Positions 17,452 to 26,470 of a DNA stretch of 64,000 bases are shown in pieces; position 1 is the stretch's first letter, and each line of letters starts with the position of its first letter. A program made the translations under genes and the position numbers. This DNA comes from CAWGYQ01 sp963817395. Lineage in GTDB: Bacteria > Acidobacteriota > Vicinamibacteria > Vicinamibacterales > CAVPJW01. The notes below the pieces were generated by a model, which ran no database searches, was not told the origin of the DNA, and saw only the letters and a program-made list of their open reading frames with translations. The stretch covers positions 372,001-436,000 of the forward strand of contig CAWFOC010000004.1 of NCBI GenBank assembly GCA_963817395.1, in the 5' to 3' direction.

Positions 17452-18018
17452 GTGCGAAGACGGAGATATCCGGAGAGCGGTTTCACTCTGATCGAAGTGA
17501 CGATTGCCACAGGCTTGCTGGCTGGCGCACTAGTCTTCCTCGCGCAACTGTTGGCTGTCGCGACCCGCGCGAACACAATGGCCCGTCGCACGACATTCGC
17601 CACTGTCCTGGCGGCTCAAAAGATGGAACAGCTGCGAGCCCTTGCCTGGGTCTTCGATGAAACGGGCGCGCTCGTCAGCGATGTCACTTCCAACACCGCG
17701 TCACCCGACGAGGCTTCGAGCGGAGGAACCGGACTGAACCCATCGCCGAGCGAATCGCTCGCACGTGACGTCATCGGCTACGTCGACTACGTCGACCGGT
17801 TCGGGCACGCTCTCGGCGGCGAGCGGCCGATTCCCGAAGGCACGAGGTACACGCGACGATGGTCGATTGCGCGGCTCACGGACAATCCCGACCACGTTCT
17901 GGTGCTGCAGGTGTTGGTCACGGCCCACCCTGAGGCAGATGTGTCCGCCACCTCCGGAATTCGCCGGCTGCCAGGCGAGGCGTGGCTCACCGCTGTCAGG
18001 ACGAGAAAGACGCCATGA
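17452..18018 (+). CDS. minor pilin, PilV-like
   Basis: 188 residues from GTG 17452. The basic leader MRRRRYPESG is cut before FTLIEVTIATGLLAGALVFLAQLL, a class III-type prepilin N-terminus with Glu5. The body contains AQKMEQLRAL, a motif common in PilV proteins. The stop overlaps the pilW start (ATGA at 18015-18018). The 260-base gap upstream (17192-17451) holds no gene or clear promoter. Confidence 0.82.
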   Translation: MRRRRYPESGFTLIEVTIATGLLAGALVFLAQLLAVATRANTMARRTTFATVLAAQKMEQLRALAWVFDETGALVSDVTSNTASPDEASSGGTGLNPSPSESLARDVIGYVDYVDRFGHALGGERPIPEGTRYTRRWSIARLTDNPDHVLVLQVLVTAHPEADVSATSGIRRLPGEAWLTAVRTRKTP

Positions 18019-19148
18019 AGCGGTCCACAACGGCTGACGGGTTCACGTTGATCGAGCTCCTCGTGGCCGCGGCCATCCTCATCGTCGTTACCGGGACGGT
18101 CTTCGGGGTCATGCACCCATCGCGTGGGGTGTTCCAGGCTCAGTCGGAAACGTCGGATCTCCAGCAGAAGCTTCGAGTGGGAGTGGCGACTCTTCATCGC
18201 GAGCTGCTCATGGCCGGCGCCGGCACCTATTCGGGTCCGGCCAGGGGGCCCCTCCATCGTTTCGTGGCGCCAATAGTCCCGATGCGGATGGGAGCCTCGG
18301 GTGGGGACCCGGCTGGCACGGTGCGCGGCGACGCCGTCACGATTGTCTACGTACCGGCCACGTCGGCACAGACCACCCTTCGCGATGCGACGGCTGTCGG
18401 TGCCGATGAGGTCTGGCTCGAGCACCAGGCAGGCTGTCCGGTTGGCGACGCTCAGTGCGGGTTTACTGAAGGCATGCGCGTGCTCGTGTTCGACGACTCG
18501 GGTTCGTCCGGTGTCTACACGGTGAGCGCTGCAGAGCCTTCACACTTGCGACTTCGTCACCGCGACGGATGGCCTGCGGTCGCGCACGATGTCGGTGCGG
18601 CCATAACCGAGGTCGAGAGTCATACGTTCTACTACGATCGTCAGGAGCTGCAGCTGAGACACTTCGACGGCCATCAAACCGATCTGCCTGTGCTCGACAA
18701 CGTCGTCGGGCTGTCGTTTGCGTACTTCGGTGATCCCCAGCCGCCCCTTCTTCAAGGCGGCGCCGACCCGGGAACAATCCGACCCACGTACGGCCCGGCG
18801 CCTCCCACGATCGGGATCGACAACGAGTCGGACGCCTGGCCGGCCGGGGAGAACTGTGTATTTGCGTCCACTGGCTCCGGTCACGTTCCTCGACTGCCAT
18901 TGCTTGGCCCACCGGACGGTGGTCTGGTACCGCTCAACTCGTCTTTGCTCCTCGATGGCCCGTGGTGTCCGGACATAGACGCACCCAACCGGTACGACGC
19001 CGATCTGCTGCGCGTACCGACGGGTACGCGTCGTGTTGCGCCTGCAAACCGGGGTGACGGCGCTGCGAGGGCGGCTGGCCAGCCCGGCGCGCGACGGCGT
19101 GTTTCGCATCGCTGGCACCGCCGAGAATCCCTTTCGTCTCGTACCTGA
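18015..19148 (+). CDS. minor pilin, PilW-like (3' end frameshifted)
   Basis: Starts at ATG 18015 overlapping the PilV stop. Prepilin site ADG|FTLIELLVAAAILIVVTGTVFG, then LQQKLRVGVATLHRELLMAGAG, the usual PilW core. The present frame stops at 19148 after a basic tail unlike any pilin. Skipping one base near 19017 gives LLRVRRVRVVLRLQTGVTALRGRL... and then FRLVPDQEIQLDVTPRNLRP, ending at TAG 19192-19194, which is the natural PilW C-terminus. So there is one extra base around 19016-19018. With the frame restored the gene overlaps pilX by 29 bases. Cysteine-rich loops (GCPVGDAQCG) suggest disulfides. Confidence 0.82.
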   Translation: MKRSTTADGFTLIELLVAAAILIVVTGTVFGVMHPSRGVFQAQSETSDLQQKLRVGVATLHRELLMAGAGTYSGPARGPLHRFVAPIVPMRMGASGGDPAGTVRGDAVTIVYVPATSAQTTLRDATAVGADEVWLEHQAGCPVGDAQCGFTEGMRVLVFDDSGSSGVYTVSAAEPSHLRLRHRDGWPAVAHDVGAAITEVESHTFYYDRQELQLRHFDGHQTDLPVLDNVVGLSFAYFGDPQPPLLQGGADPGTIRPTYGPAPPTIGIDNESDAWPAGENCVFASTGSGHVPRLPLLGPPDGGLVPLNSSLLLDGPWCPDIDAPNRYDADLLRVPTGTRRVAPANRGDGAARAAGQPGARRRVSHRWHRRESLSSRT

Positions 19149-19165
19149 TCAGGAGATTCAACTTG

Positions 19166-19906
19166 ATGTTACGCCGCGGAACCTTCGTCCGTAGCCATCG
19201 ACGCATCAGGCTCCAGGCCGCGAGCGAGCACGGGGCGGCGCTCCTCGTGGCGCTGATTTCGACGATGCTGATCGGGGCGCTGGGACTGGCGCTGGTGCTG
19301 ACGACCGGTACGGAGACGGCTATCAGCAGCAACTTCGGGAACGACATCGAAGCGCTGTATGCAGCTGAAGCCGCACTCGAACGCGCGCTGTCCGACTTGG
19401 GCGCGAGCCCGGACTGGAATCTCGTCCTCTCTGGCATCGTGACATCGTCGTTCATCGATGGTCCCTCCGCTGGCCGCCGCACATTGGCAGACGGCCGGGC
19501 CGTGGACCTGACGGAGGCAACGAATCTGCTGAATTGCGGAAAGGTGACGACATGCAGTGAGGGCGAGATGGATGCTCAAAGTCCGGGGCGCCACTCCGGA
19601 GCGAACAATGCGCGGTGGCAGCTCTACGCCCACGGACCCTTGGCAACCCTGCCATCACCGTCTGGCGGCCGGGCGATCGACTCGTCCATGTACCTGGCGG
19701 TGTGGGTTGCCGACGACCAGATGGAAGACGACGGTAATCCGCTGGTGGACGGCGGAGTGGGGCTCAGTCGGGGGGCCGGTGTGATTGCGGTGCGAGCGGA
19801 GGCGTTTGGGGTGGGGAGCAGCCATAAGGCCATAGAAGCGACCGTGCTGCGAGGAAAGGACGGTACGGGCGGCGTCAGGGTGCTCTCGTGGCGAGTAGTG
19901 TCATAA
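19166..19906 (+). CDS. minor pilus assembly protein, PilX-like
   Basis: About 246 residues from ATG 19166 (TTG at 19163 also possible). It has a basic leader, then GAALLVALISTMLIGALGLALVLTTGTETAISSNF and ALYAAEAALERALSDL, the PilX N-terminal domain pattern that lacks the usual G|FTLIE site. The ending VLSWRVVS is also typical. It overlaps the true 3' end of pilW and closes the minor pilin cluster. No pilY1 follows. Confidence 0.8.
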   Translation: MLRRGTFVRSHRRIRLQAASEHGAALLVALISTMLIGALGLALVLTTGTETAISSNFGNDIEALYAAEAALERALSDLGASPDWNLVLSGIVTSSFIDGPSAGRRTLADGRAVDLTEATNLLNCGKVTTCSEGEMDAQSPGRHSGANNARWQLYAHGPLATLPSPSGGRAIDSSMYLAVWVADDQMEDDGNPLVDGGVGLSRGAGVIAVRAEAFGVGSSHKAIEATVLRGKDGTGGVRVLSWRVVS

Positions 19907-20033
19907 TTATCAAAGGATCAGTGGTTTACCGAGGTCCGTCCGTGTCTGCCGCACGCGCCGAGATCAAGACGTGGGCTACCGAGCGCTGTCATGGTCCTGG
20001 TGCGCGGCTGCGCATCATCCCCAACTCATCGCG

Positions 20034-20629
20034 ATGAAGTCGCTGGCTCCGCTCGTTGTCTTGATGACTCTCGCCGGATCGACGGTAGGCGCCACGCAAT
20101 CGCTGGCCGAAGTCGCCGAACGGGAAGAGAGCCGGCGGAAGTCGATTCAAACTCCCTCGCGCGTCTATACGAACGACGACCTGAAGGGCGCGAATCCACT
20201 CCAGGCTCCGACACCGGCGAAGCCCCTTGTGAGTCCTCCGGTGGTTGCACGTCCGGCCGATGACCCGTCGTCGGCACCGAAAGACGAGACTCCTTCGCCC
20301 AGGCCGGCTACTTCCGCCGACGTGCGCAGGGCAGCGACAGCGCTCGAAGGGACCGAACCTGGTGGCGGTCGCGCATCGTCAAGCTCGAGGAAGATATCGA
20401 TCGCACAAGGACCTACATGGATGCGCTTCAGAGCCGCATCAACGCGCTGACCACAGATTTTGTGAACCGTGATGACCCGTACCAGCGCGCGGTCATCGAG
20501 GGCGATCGCGTCAAAGCGATAGCCGAGCTCGAGCGCCTGAAGAAAGAGCTTCAACTGCAGACGAAGGCCGTCGACGATCTCCGCGAAGAAGCTCGACGCG
20601 CCGGCGTTCCACCCGGCTGGCTGCGATAG
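20034..20629 (+). pseudogene. secreted coiled-coil protein of unknown function, frameshifted
   Basis: ATG 20034 opens a signal peptide (MKSLAPLVVLMTLAGSTVGATQ) followed by SLAEVAEREESRRK and a Pro-rich linker. After about 20351-20362 the sense continues in another frame: WWRSRIVKLEEDIDRTRTYMDALQ, then INALTTDFVNRDDP and a coiled coil rich in Lys, Glu and Leu, ending GVPPGWLR at 20629. The two halves together make a sensible about 198-residue secreted coiled-coil protein, so one indel has split it. The product is not recognised beyond that; in the present sequence the coiled-coil part could start at ATG 20417. It is downstream of the pilus cluster with 127 bases between. Confidence 0.6.
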
Positions 20630-20729
20630 CCGTGGCCTTCGGCCGTTTCGCGCACGCCTCGCCTTCCGCGACCGCAGAATCCCCAGGGAACCTCGTGGCC
20701 ACACGTGTCAGCTCGTCGTTGCCAGCGCT

Positions 20730-20795
20730 GCACGGGTCCTTCTCGTCGAGGACAAGGATTCGTTGCGGACCATGCTGAGACTTGCGCCGGGTGCC
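20730..20795 (+). pseudogene. scrap of a response-regulator receiver domain
   Basis: In one frame the bases read ARVLLVEDKDSLRTMLRLA, the beta1-alpha1 start of a CheY-like receiver with the acidic pair ED. There is no start codon next to it, the frame breaks off within 35 codons (TAG at 20841) and nothing of the rest of a regulator follows before the aroB 3' end. A 5' fragment of a lost response regulator is the simplest reading. It is short, so chance similarity remains possible. Confidence 0.45.
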
Positions 20796-20804
20796 GGCCG
20801 GGAA

Positions 20805-21891
20805 TCACCTGGCGAGCCCCACGTCTCGAAGCGCGGCGCCTAGCTCGCGGTCGCCGACGTCATCGACAATCGTCGTCTTGCCGATGCCTGTTGACAGCAC
20901 GAAGTGCAGGCGTCCCCGCAGCATTTTCTTGTCATGACGGACGACTTGAATGACCTGCCTGGCCGAAAGATCCGAGACGGGCGGCAGTCGGCCGAGTCGG
21001 CGGATCAGAACGCACAGCCGTTCGTGATCTCGCGCGTGCATCACCCCGCGCGAGACCGAAATGCGTGCAGCCACCATCATGCCGTGTGCGACCGCTTCAC
21101 CGTGCCGGAATCGCCGGTAGTTGGTGATCGTTTCGAGTGCGTGACCCGCCGTATGGCCGAAGTTCAGCACGCGCCGCAAACCCGACTCCCGCTCGTCGCT
21201 TGAAACGATCGAGGCCTTGAGTGAGCAGCATTCGCGAATGACCGGGCGAAGCACTCTCGGCTCGCGCGCGACGACTGCCGGCAGGTCGCGCTCGAGACGA
21301 TCGAACAGCCGGCGGCTGCGAATCGACCCCGTACTTGACCACTTCATAGAGACCGGCCCGGAAATCTCGTTTGGGAAGCGAGCCCAGCACCGCCGGATCG
21401 ATGATGACGATCCGGGGCGAATAGAACGCGCCAATCAGGTTCTTTCCCAACGCGTGATTGACGCCAACCTTGCCGCCAATCGCGGCGTCCACCTGGGCCA
21501 GGAGTGTCGTCGGAATCTGAACGAGCGGAACGCCCCGAAGGTAGGTGGCGGCCGCGAATCCAGCCAGATCGCCGATCACGCCACCGCCGAGAGCCACGAG
21601 CACAGACGAGCGGTCGGCTCCCCGCCGGATCAGCGCTTCGTAGACCCGCGCGACGGTTGACAGCTGTTTGAACCGCTCACCGTCGGGAACCAGGATGGGT
21701 TCGACGTCCTCGAGTCCTGCTGAGAGCGATCGGCCGTACAACCGCCAGACGAGCGGGTTGGAGACGACGAAGATGCGTCCCCTCAACACTGCTTTCGGGA
21801 ATAGCGAGCCCAGTCCCCCCACTAGCCCGTCGCCGATGGCGACGGTGTAGCGTCCGGCAGCCGACTTGACGTTGATGTTTGCGATGCTCAT
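20805..21891 (-). pseudogene. aroB: 3-dehydroquinate synthase AroB, frameshifted
   Basis: Starts at ATG 21891 (SIANINVKSAAGRYTVAIGDGL). The NAD-binding half is intact: LVPDGERFKQL, ALGGGVIGDLAGFAAATYLRG, and PTTLLAQVDAAIGGKVGVNH. After FRAGLYEVVKYG the frame must shift at about 21323-21327 (one extra base) to continue as IRSRRLFDRLERDL. The metal-site helix GLRRVLNFGHTAGHALE with the two conserved histidines follows, to the stop at 20805. Enzyme: second step of the shikimate pathway, cytoplasmic. As the pathway is normally essential, a sequencing error is likely. It is divergent from proS. Confidence 0.88.
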
Positions 21892-21909
21892 GTGACGTGC
21901 CTGCCAGCG

Positions 21910-21937
21910 TTGGAGGCTTGCGGCGTGATGGTAGGAT
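21910..21937 (+). promoter_or_regulatory. possible sigma-70 promoter for proS
   Basis: TTGGAG (21910-21915), 16-base spacer, TAGGAT (21932-21937) in the gap between the divergent aroB and proS starts. The -10 is reasonable, the -35 weak. Confidence 0.35.
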
Positions 21938-22002
21938 AACATCCAGGAGTTGGCACCCCGGACGTTTCGCGTGCGATACCCGCACTCGCCACCGATCAGA
22001 CC

Positions 22003-23466
22003 ATGATGACGAACAAGACCGAGGGCGGCGACGCCTACATCACCGAGATTACTCCCCGGTCGCAGGACTTCTCCCGCTGGTATACCGATCTCGTGCGACG
22101 GGCGGAACTGGCCGACTATTCACCGGTCAAAGGGTGCATGGTCATCAGGCCGTACGGGTACGCCATCTGGGAACTGATTCAGCAGGCACTCGATCGCCGT
22201 TTCAAGGCGACCGGCCACGTCAATGCATACTTTCCGCTCTTCATTCCGCGGAGCCTGCTGCTCAAGGAGGCCGATCACGTCAAGGGATTTGCGCCGCAGG
22301 TTGCCTGGGTGACGAAGGGTGGAGACGAAGAGCTGGAGGAGCCGCTGGTCGTGCGGCCCACGTCGGAGGCGATTATCGGCACGATGTACGCCAAGTGGGT
22401 GCATTCGTGGCGTGACCTGCCGATTCTCATCAACCAGTGGGCCAACGTGGTGCGCTGGGAAAAAGTAACGCGGCTGTTCATCCGAACCACCGAGTTTCTC
22501 TGGCAGGAGGGGCACACCGCTCACGAGACCGAAGCCGAAGCGGAGGAGGAAACGCTGCGGATGCTCGACGTCTACCGCGATGTCGCCGAATCGGAGTTGG
22601 CGATGCCCGTGTTGACCGGGAGCAAGACGGAGAGCGAAAAATTCGCCGGCGCGCTGCGCACCTACTCGATCGAGGCCCTGATGGGCGACGGGCGTGCGCT
22701 TCAGGCCGGCACGTCGCACAACCTCGGGCAGAACTTCGCCAAGGCGTTCGACATCACCTTCCAGGCGCGGGACAAATCGGTGCAGCACGTCTGGGGCACA
22801 TCGTGGGGCGTCTCGACGCGCCTCATCGGCGGGCTGCTGATGACGCACGGCGACGAGACCGGTCTCATTCTTCCGCCACGGGTCGCGCCCTATCAGGTTG
22901 TCATCGTGCCGATTCCCAGAGGCAACTGGCAGGAGACGGTTCTCCCGCGCGCCCGGGCGATCCAGGCCGAGCTCGTCGCTGCCGGTGTGCGTGTGCGCCT
23001 CGACGATCGCGACGGCTTCACGCCCGGGTGGAAGTTCTCGGAATGGGAATTGCGCGGCGTACCGCTCCGTCTGGAAATCGGCCCAAAGGATATCGAGAAG
23101 TCGCAGGTCATCCTGGCACGCCGCGACACGCGAGAGAAGCTGTCGGTGTCGATGGACGGTCTTGCGGCTCGGGTCACCGCGTTGCTCGACGTCATTCAGC
23201 AGTCGCTGCTCGACCGCGCGCGACAGTTCGTGGCCGATCACACCACGCATACGAGCTCGTATGACGACTTCCGGCGGATCATGGAAGGGCGGCCGGGGTT
23301 CGTCGTGGCGCCCTGGTGTGGTTCAGAGACCTGCGAAGCCGCGATCAAGGCCGACACTCAGGCGACGATTCGGAATCTGCCGTTCGACCGGCCGATCCCC
23401 GCTGGACACTGCCTCAAGTGCGACAATCCCGCCGCGGCGGAAGCCGTGTTCGCAAAAGCCTACTGA
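22003..23466 (+). CDS. proS: prolyl-tRNA synthetase (type without editing insert)
   Basis: 487 residues; adjacent ATG codons at 22003 and 22006. It is a class II synthetase of the shorter archaeal/eukaryotic-like form: motif 1 region (GCMVIRPYGYAIWELIQ), motif 2 (FIRTTEFLWQEGHTAH), and motif 3 (HGDETGLILPPRVAP). The anticodon-binding domain follows and ends in a C-terminal zinc-like region with cysteines (WCGSETCE, CLKCDNP) and a terminal Tyr (FAKAY), all typical of this type. No INS editing domain lies between motifs 2 and 3. It converges on the HEAT-repeat gene with a single base between stops. Confidence 0.96.
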   Translation: MMTNKTEGGDAYITEITPRSQDFSRWYTDLVRRAELADYSPVKGCMVIRPYGYAIWELIQQALDRRFKATGHVNAYFPLFIPRSLLLKEADHVKGFAPQVAWVTKGGDEELEEPLVVRPTSEAIIGTMYAKWVHSWRDLPILINQWANVVRWEKVTRLFIRTTEFLWQEGHTAHETEAEAEEETLRMLDVYRDVAESELAMPVLTGSKTESEKFAGALRTYSIEALMGDGRALQAGTSHNLGQNFAKAFDITFQARDKSVQHVWGTSWGVSTRLIGGLLMTHGDETGLILPPRVAPYQVVIVPIPRGNWQETVLPRARAIQAELVAAGVRVRLDDRDGFTPGWKFSEWELRGVPLRLEIGPKDIEKSQVILARRDTREKLSVSMDGLAARVTALLDVIQQSLLDRARQFVADHTTHTSSYDDFRRIMEGRPGFVVAPWCGSETCEAAIKADTQATIRNLPFDRPIPAGHCLKCDNPAAAEAVFAKAY

Positions 23467-23467
23467 G

Positions 23468-24526
23468 CTAGGCGCCAGCCGTTGTTCGGCGCCGCCCGCT
23501 GCTCGCTCGTCCCCGGAGCTCCGGCAGGAGGTTGGGCCACCGTAGGCGAATTCGGGCCATCGACGCATGCCGTGACCCGATCCGCTCCCGCCGCACAATG
23601 GCCCGGAATGCCGCCCCGAGCGCGGTCGCCAGGGCGACAGTCGACGGCGTGGCGTTCGCGGACGCCCGGGCGTAGGCGTCGGCCAGGGGCTCGAGACACG
23701 AGACATCGCCGACGATGCTGGCGGCCTCGGCAAAGATAGGGGGAAGGTCCCCCTCAGGGTCGGCGAGCGCCTCCCGCAGGTCGTATATCGCCACTCGGCT
23801 TTTTCGACCGGCCAGCACGCGGTGAACCGTCCCTCGGGCCGTGCGCCAGCGCAGTCGGCGGCCGGGTGACATCTCGCGGACTTCACGTTCGCGGAGTGCA
23901 ATCACCAGTCGATGCAGCGTCGAGAGGGGAATCTCGGCAGCCGGGTCGTGGAGCAGCGCTACGACTTCCTCGGGCTCGGCAGGGAGACCCCCTCGTGCGG
24001 CGCGCTCGATCTCAGCGCTGGCGTCGAGGATCACGGGCTGCCGCGGAACGGTCACGGCCTGGCGGAGCGCCGTCGAGGGATCGTCGCGCAGCCGGGCGAC
24101 GAGCGGCGCGATAGTCGCAGCTGGCAGGTCGGACAGAGCCTCGAACGCCGCCACTCTGGTTTCCTCACTACGGCGCGAATCGAGCACGACCGCCGCGAGA
24201 GGGTCGAGCACCGCCACGCTGTGCCCCGTGCGCAGGAAGCGCCGCGCAAGTGTCACCGCGGCGAGCACTACGTCTTCGTGAGCCGACGTCAGCGCCGATA
24301 CGGCCGTCGGGATGGACCGGGCGTCGCCGATGGCTTCGAGAGCGGTGAGAGCCGCAGCCTGGCCAGAGGGAGCTCCACTTTGTCCGATCTCCATCAGGCG
24401 TCCGACCGCGCGCGTTCCAATGACGGTAAGTCGCGCGATGGCCGCCTGTCTCTTCACCTCGTCGTCGGTCGAGAGGTTGGCGGCAAGTCTGGCGATTTCG
24501 GAGGAGGCGGATCGCTTGATCGCCAC
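23468..24526 (-). CDS. HEAT-repeat protein of unknown function
   Basis: 352 residues, soluble, all-helical. Repeats of about 30-35 residues with the HEAT pattern can be seen in the first 170 residues (KRQAAIARLTVIGTRAVGRLMEI, GQAAALTALEAIGDARSIPTAVSAL, EETRVAAFEALSDLPAATIAPLVARL). The C-terminal half is Arg-rich and also helical. No signal peptide or catalytic motif. HEAT arrays usually bind proteins; partner unknown. It is transcribed toward proS and away from the OmpA gene's terminator. Confidence 0.65.
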   Translation of the reverse strand: MAIKRSASSEIARLAANLSTDDEVKRQAAIARLTVIGTRAVGRLMEIGQSGAPSGQAAALTALEAIGDARSIPTAVSALTSAHEDVVLAAVTLARRFLRTGHSVAVLDPLAAVVLDSRRSEETRVAAFEALSDLPAATIAPLVARLRDDPSTALRQAVTVPRQPVILDASAEIERAARGGLPAEPEEVVALLHDPAAEIPLSTLHRLVIALREREVREMSPGRRLRWRTARGTVHRVLAGRKSRVAIYDLREALADPEGDLPPIFAEAASIVGDVSCLEPLADAYARASANATPSTVALATALGAAFRAIVRRERIGSRHASMARIRLRWPNLLPELRGRASSGRRRTTAGA

Positions 24527-24578
24527 CTGATCAGCTTACAACGGGTCTGTGCCGGGAGCTCGGGGTGTCCCCAAATGA

Positions 24579-24616
24579 AAACGGGCGGCAGCTCTCTGAA
24601 TAGAGCCGCCGCCCGT
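24579..24616 (-). terminator. intrinsic terminator of the OmpA-family gene
   Basis: On the minus strand an AACGGGCGGC...GCCGCCCGTT inverted repeat, with an inner GCTCT/AGAGC stem, is followed by TTTTCATTT. It lies about 22 bases after the stop of the OmpA-family gene. Confidence 0.75.
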
Positions 24617-24638
24617 TGGGTGTCGGGTCGACTGCGGT

Positions 24639-26363
24639 CTACTGCAAGCGGACGGTGAGGGCGCCGCGTCGATTGAGTCGGCGGGTTTCCTCGCGGCTGT
24701 TGTCGAACTTCGGACGCTCCTCGCCGTAGCTGACGGTCTGCAACCGGCTCGCCGGGATCCCGCGCTGCACGAGATAGTCGCGGACCGAGTTCGATCGCCG
24801 CTCGCCCAGCGCCAGGTTGTACTCCGCCGTGCCGATGTTGCAGGTGTGCCCCTCGATGGTGAGGCGCAATTCGGGGTTCGCCTGCAGGGTCTTGATGGCG
24901 TCATCGAGCAGTCGGGTGGCCTCCGGACGGAGCGAATAGCGGTCGAAGTCGAAATAGACGTCCTCGAACACGAACTGACGGCCCGCCGCGGCGCCGGCGG
25001 CACCACGCCCGACCTGAATCGTGACCGTATCCGACGCCGTGCCTCCCCTGCCGTCGTTGACGGTCACCGTCACTGGAACCGCCCCTTCCTGATTGGGCGC
25101 TGTCCAGACGGTCTGTCGATCGGTCGGGCTGGCGAAGCTTCCCGAGGGTGCCGACCAGCGATAGGTCAGCGGATCGCCGTCCGGATCCTGGGCATCACCG
25201 GTCACGGTTGAGGTTCCGCCGACCGCGACAGTGCACGGCTCGCAGCGAGCTTTCACGGTTGGCGGGCGGTTGGCCGCAGCCTGGGCAGCGGGCGCGGGCG
25301 CTGGCCCTGGCGCCGGAACGCCGGCACCCGGCGCTGCCGCGGCGGCGCTCGGCAGCCGCCGAACTCCAGGGTGATAGCCGATCTTGAACAGTCCTTCGAC
25401 GCTGTCGCCACCCTCGTCACCGAACAATTCGCCGAACGAGGATCGCTTTTCGTGCGAGAAATCGACACCGATCGAGGCGCCGGCAAAGAAACCACTCGGG
25501 AGCTGAAACACGACGCCGACGTAACCATCCACGGGGTTCTTGACGTCGTAGCTCGCTGGCAGCGTTGGTGACGTCGATCCGCTCGTCGTCACGGCGGAGT
25601 CGAAGTACTGCTCGCCGCGGATCTCCCCGACTAACCGCAGAGGCGAGCGGCTCGGGAGGCTGACACCCACGCCCCACTGAAAACCGTTGCTCAGATTGAA
25701 GACGTCCGGATCGTTCCGGAACACGAATCCGCCGTTGCCGGCAATCTCGACGAACGAGGCAACTTCGCGGCTGACGATGAAGTCGATCAGGAAGTCCGGT
25801 TCGCCGGAGGACAGGCCCTTATCGCCATCTCCTGTGGGGATTTTGACCATGCCGCGCACGGCCACGGCCGCGCCCTGACCCTTATACTGCGACATGAAAT
25901 TCGCCTTGGCCCCTACGAACATGTCGCCGATGCCCGTCTCCCAGCCGGTATCAGTCAGGCGAGGATAGTCCATCGGTGTGCCACCGGAGTCGACGGGACG
26001 GCGGTCGGCATCGATACGGGTCTGCGCGCGGATGCTGCCGAACAACTCGACACGATCACCGAGACCGTACCCGAAGGTCAGCGGAAAGTTCGCGATGTCG
26101 GAGAACGCTTCCGTGCGGTCCTGGTTCATGTATTGGCCGGACACGGAGAAACGGCCGGCCGGGAGGATCTCGGCCGTTGGCACCAGCCCGAGTCCCGTGT
26201 CGCCATATATCGTCGTCGTGGCCGGTCGTGTCTCTTGCGTCTCCACCGGCTGCGTCTGTGCGGACGGTGGTGGTGTGGTCGTCTGCGCCGCGAGCGTGAG
26301 AGAGTTTGCGAAAAGAATGGCCGCGCACCAGGTGAGAAGCCTCAAGGTTCGCGTCATGGTCAT
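24639..26363 (-). CDS. OmpA-family outer-membrane protein with PKD domain
   Basis: 574 residues. A signal peptide (LRLLTWCAAILFANSLTLAAQ) is followed by a beta-barrel-like region (about 45-340) with alternating residues and aromatic strands. A Pro/Ala linker and one PKD domain (about 370-455; GDAQDPDGDPLTYRWSAPSG) come next. The OmpA peptidoglycan-binding domain (about 465-574; VYFDFDRYSLRPEA, IEGHTCNIGTAEYNLALGERRS) has the conserved Asp/Arg contacts. Family role: tethers the outer membrane to peptidoglycan. ATG codons at 26363 and 26357 are both possible. It is preceded by a good promoter and followed by a strong terminator, so it is a single-gene transcription unit. Confidence 0.9.
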   Translation of the reverse strand: MTMTRTLRLLTWCAAILFANSLTLAAQTTTPPPSAQTQPVETQETRPATTTIYGDTGLGLVPTAEILPAGRFSVSGQYMNQDRTEAFSDIANFPLTFGYGLGDRVELFGSIRAQTRIDADRRPVDSGGTPMDYPRLTDTGWETGIGDMFVGAKANFMSQYKGQGAAVAVRGMVKIPTGDGDKGLSSGEPDFLIDFIVSREVASFVEIAGNGGFVFRNDPDVFNLSNGFQWGVGVSLPSRSPLRLVGEIRGEQYFDSAVTTSGSTSPTLPASYDVKNPVDGYVGVVFQLPSGFFAGASIGVDFSHEKRSSFGELFGDEGGDSVEGLFKIGYHPGVRRLPSAAAAAPGAGVPAPGPAPAPAAQAAANRPPTVKARCEPCTVAVGGTSTVTGDAQDPDGDPLTYRWSAPSGSFASPTDRQTVWTAPNQEGAVPVTVTVNDGRGGTASDTVTIQVGRGAAGAAAGRQFVFEDVYFDFDRYSLRPEATRLLDDAIKTLQANPELRLTIEGHTCNIGTAEYNLALGERRSNSVRDYLVQRGIPASRLQTVSYGEERPKFDNSREETRRLNRRGALTVRLQ

Positions 26364-26398
26364 GTAGGAGCTCCCGTTTTCAACCGAAGCCGATTTGT

Positions 26399-26427
26399 AT
26401 GGTAGCCCTCGATCGTGGCTGAGTCAA
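26399..26427 (-). promoter_or_regulatory. sigma-70-type promoter of the OmpA-family gene
   Basis: On the minus strand TTGACT (26427-26422), a 17-base spacer, and TACCAT (26404-26399). It is about 35 bases upstream of the start codon. Confidence 0.65.
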
Positions 26428-26470
26428 CGTTATGCAAGCGCAATGCCGAGCTTGCCCCGTGGTCGAGGTT

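Noticed and set aside
22120..23250. 376-codon open frame on the minus strand
   Set aside because: Antisense to proS, whose class II synthetase motifs are complete.
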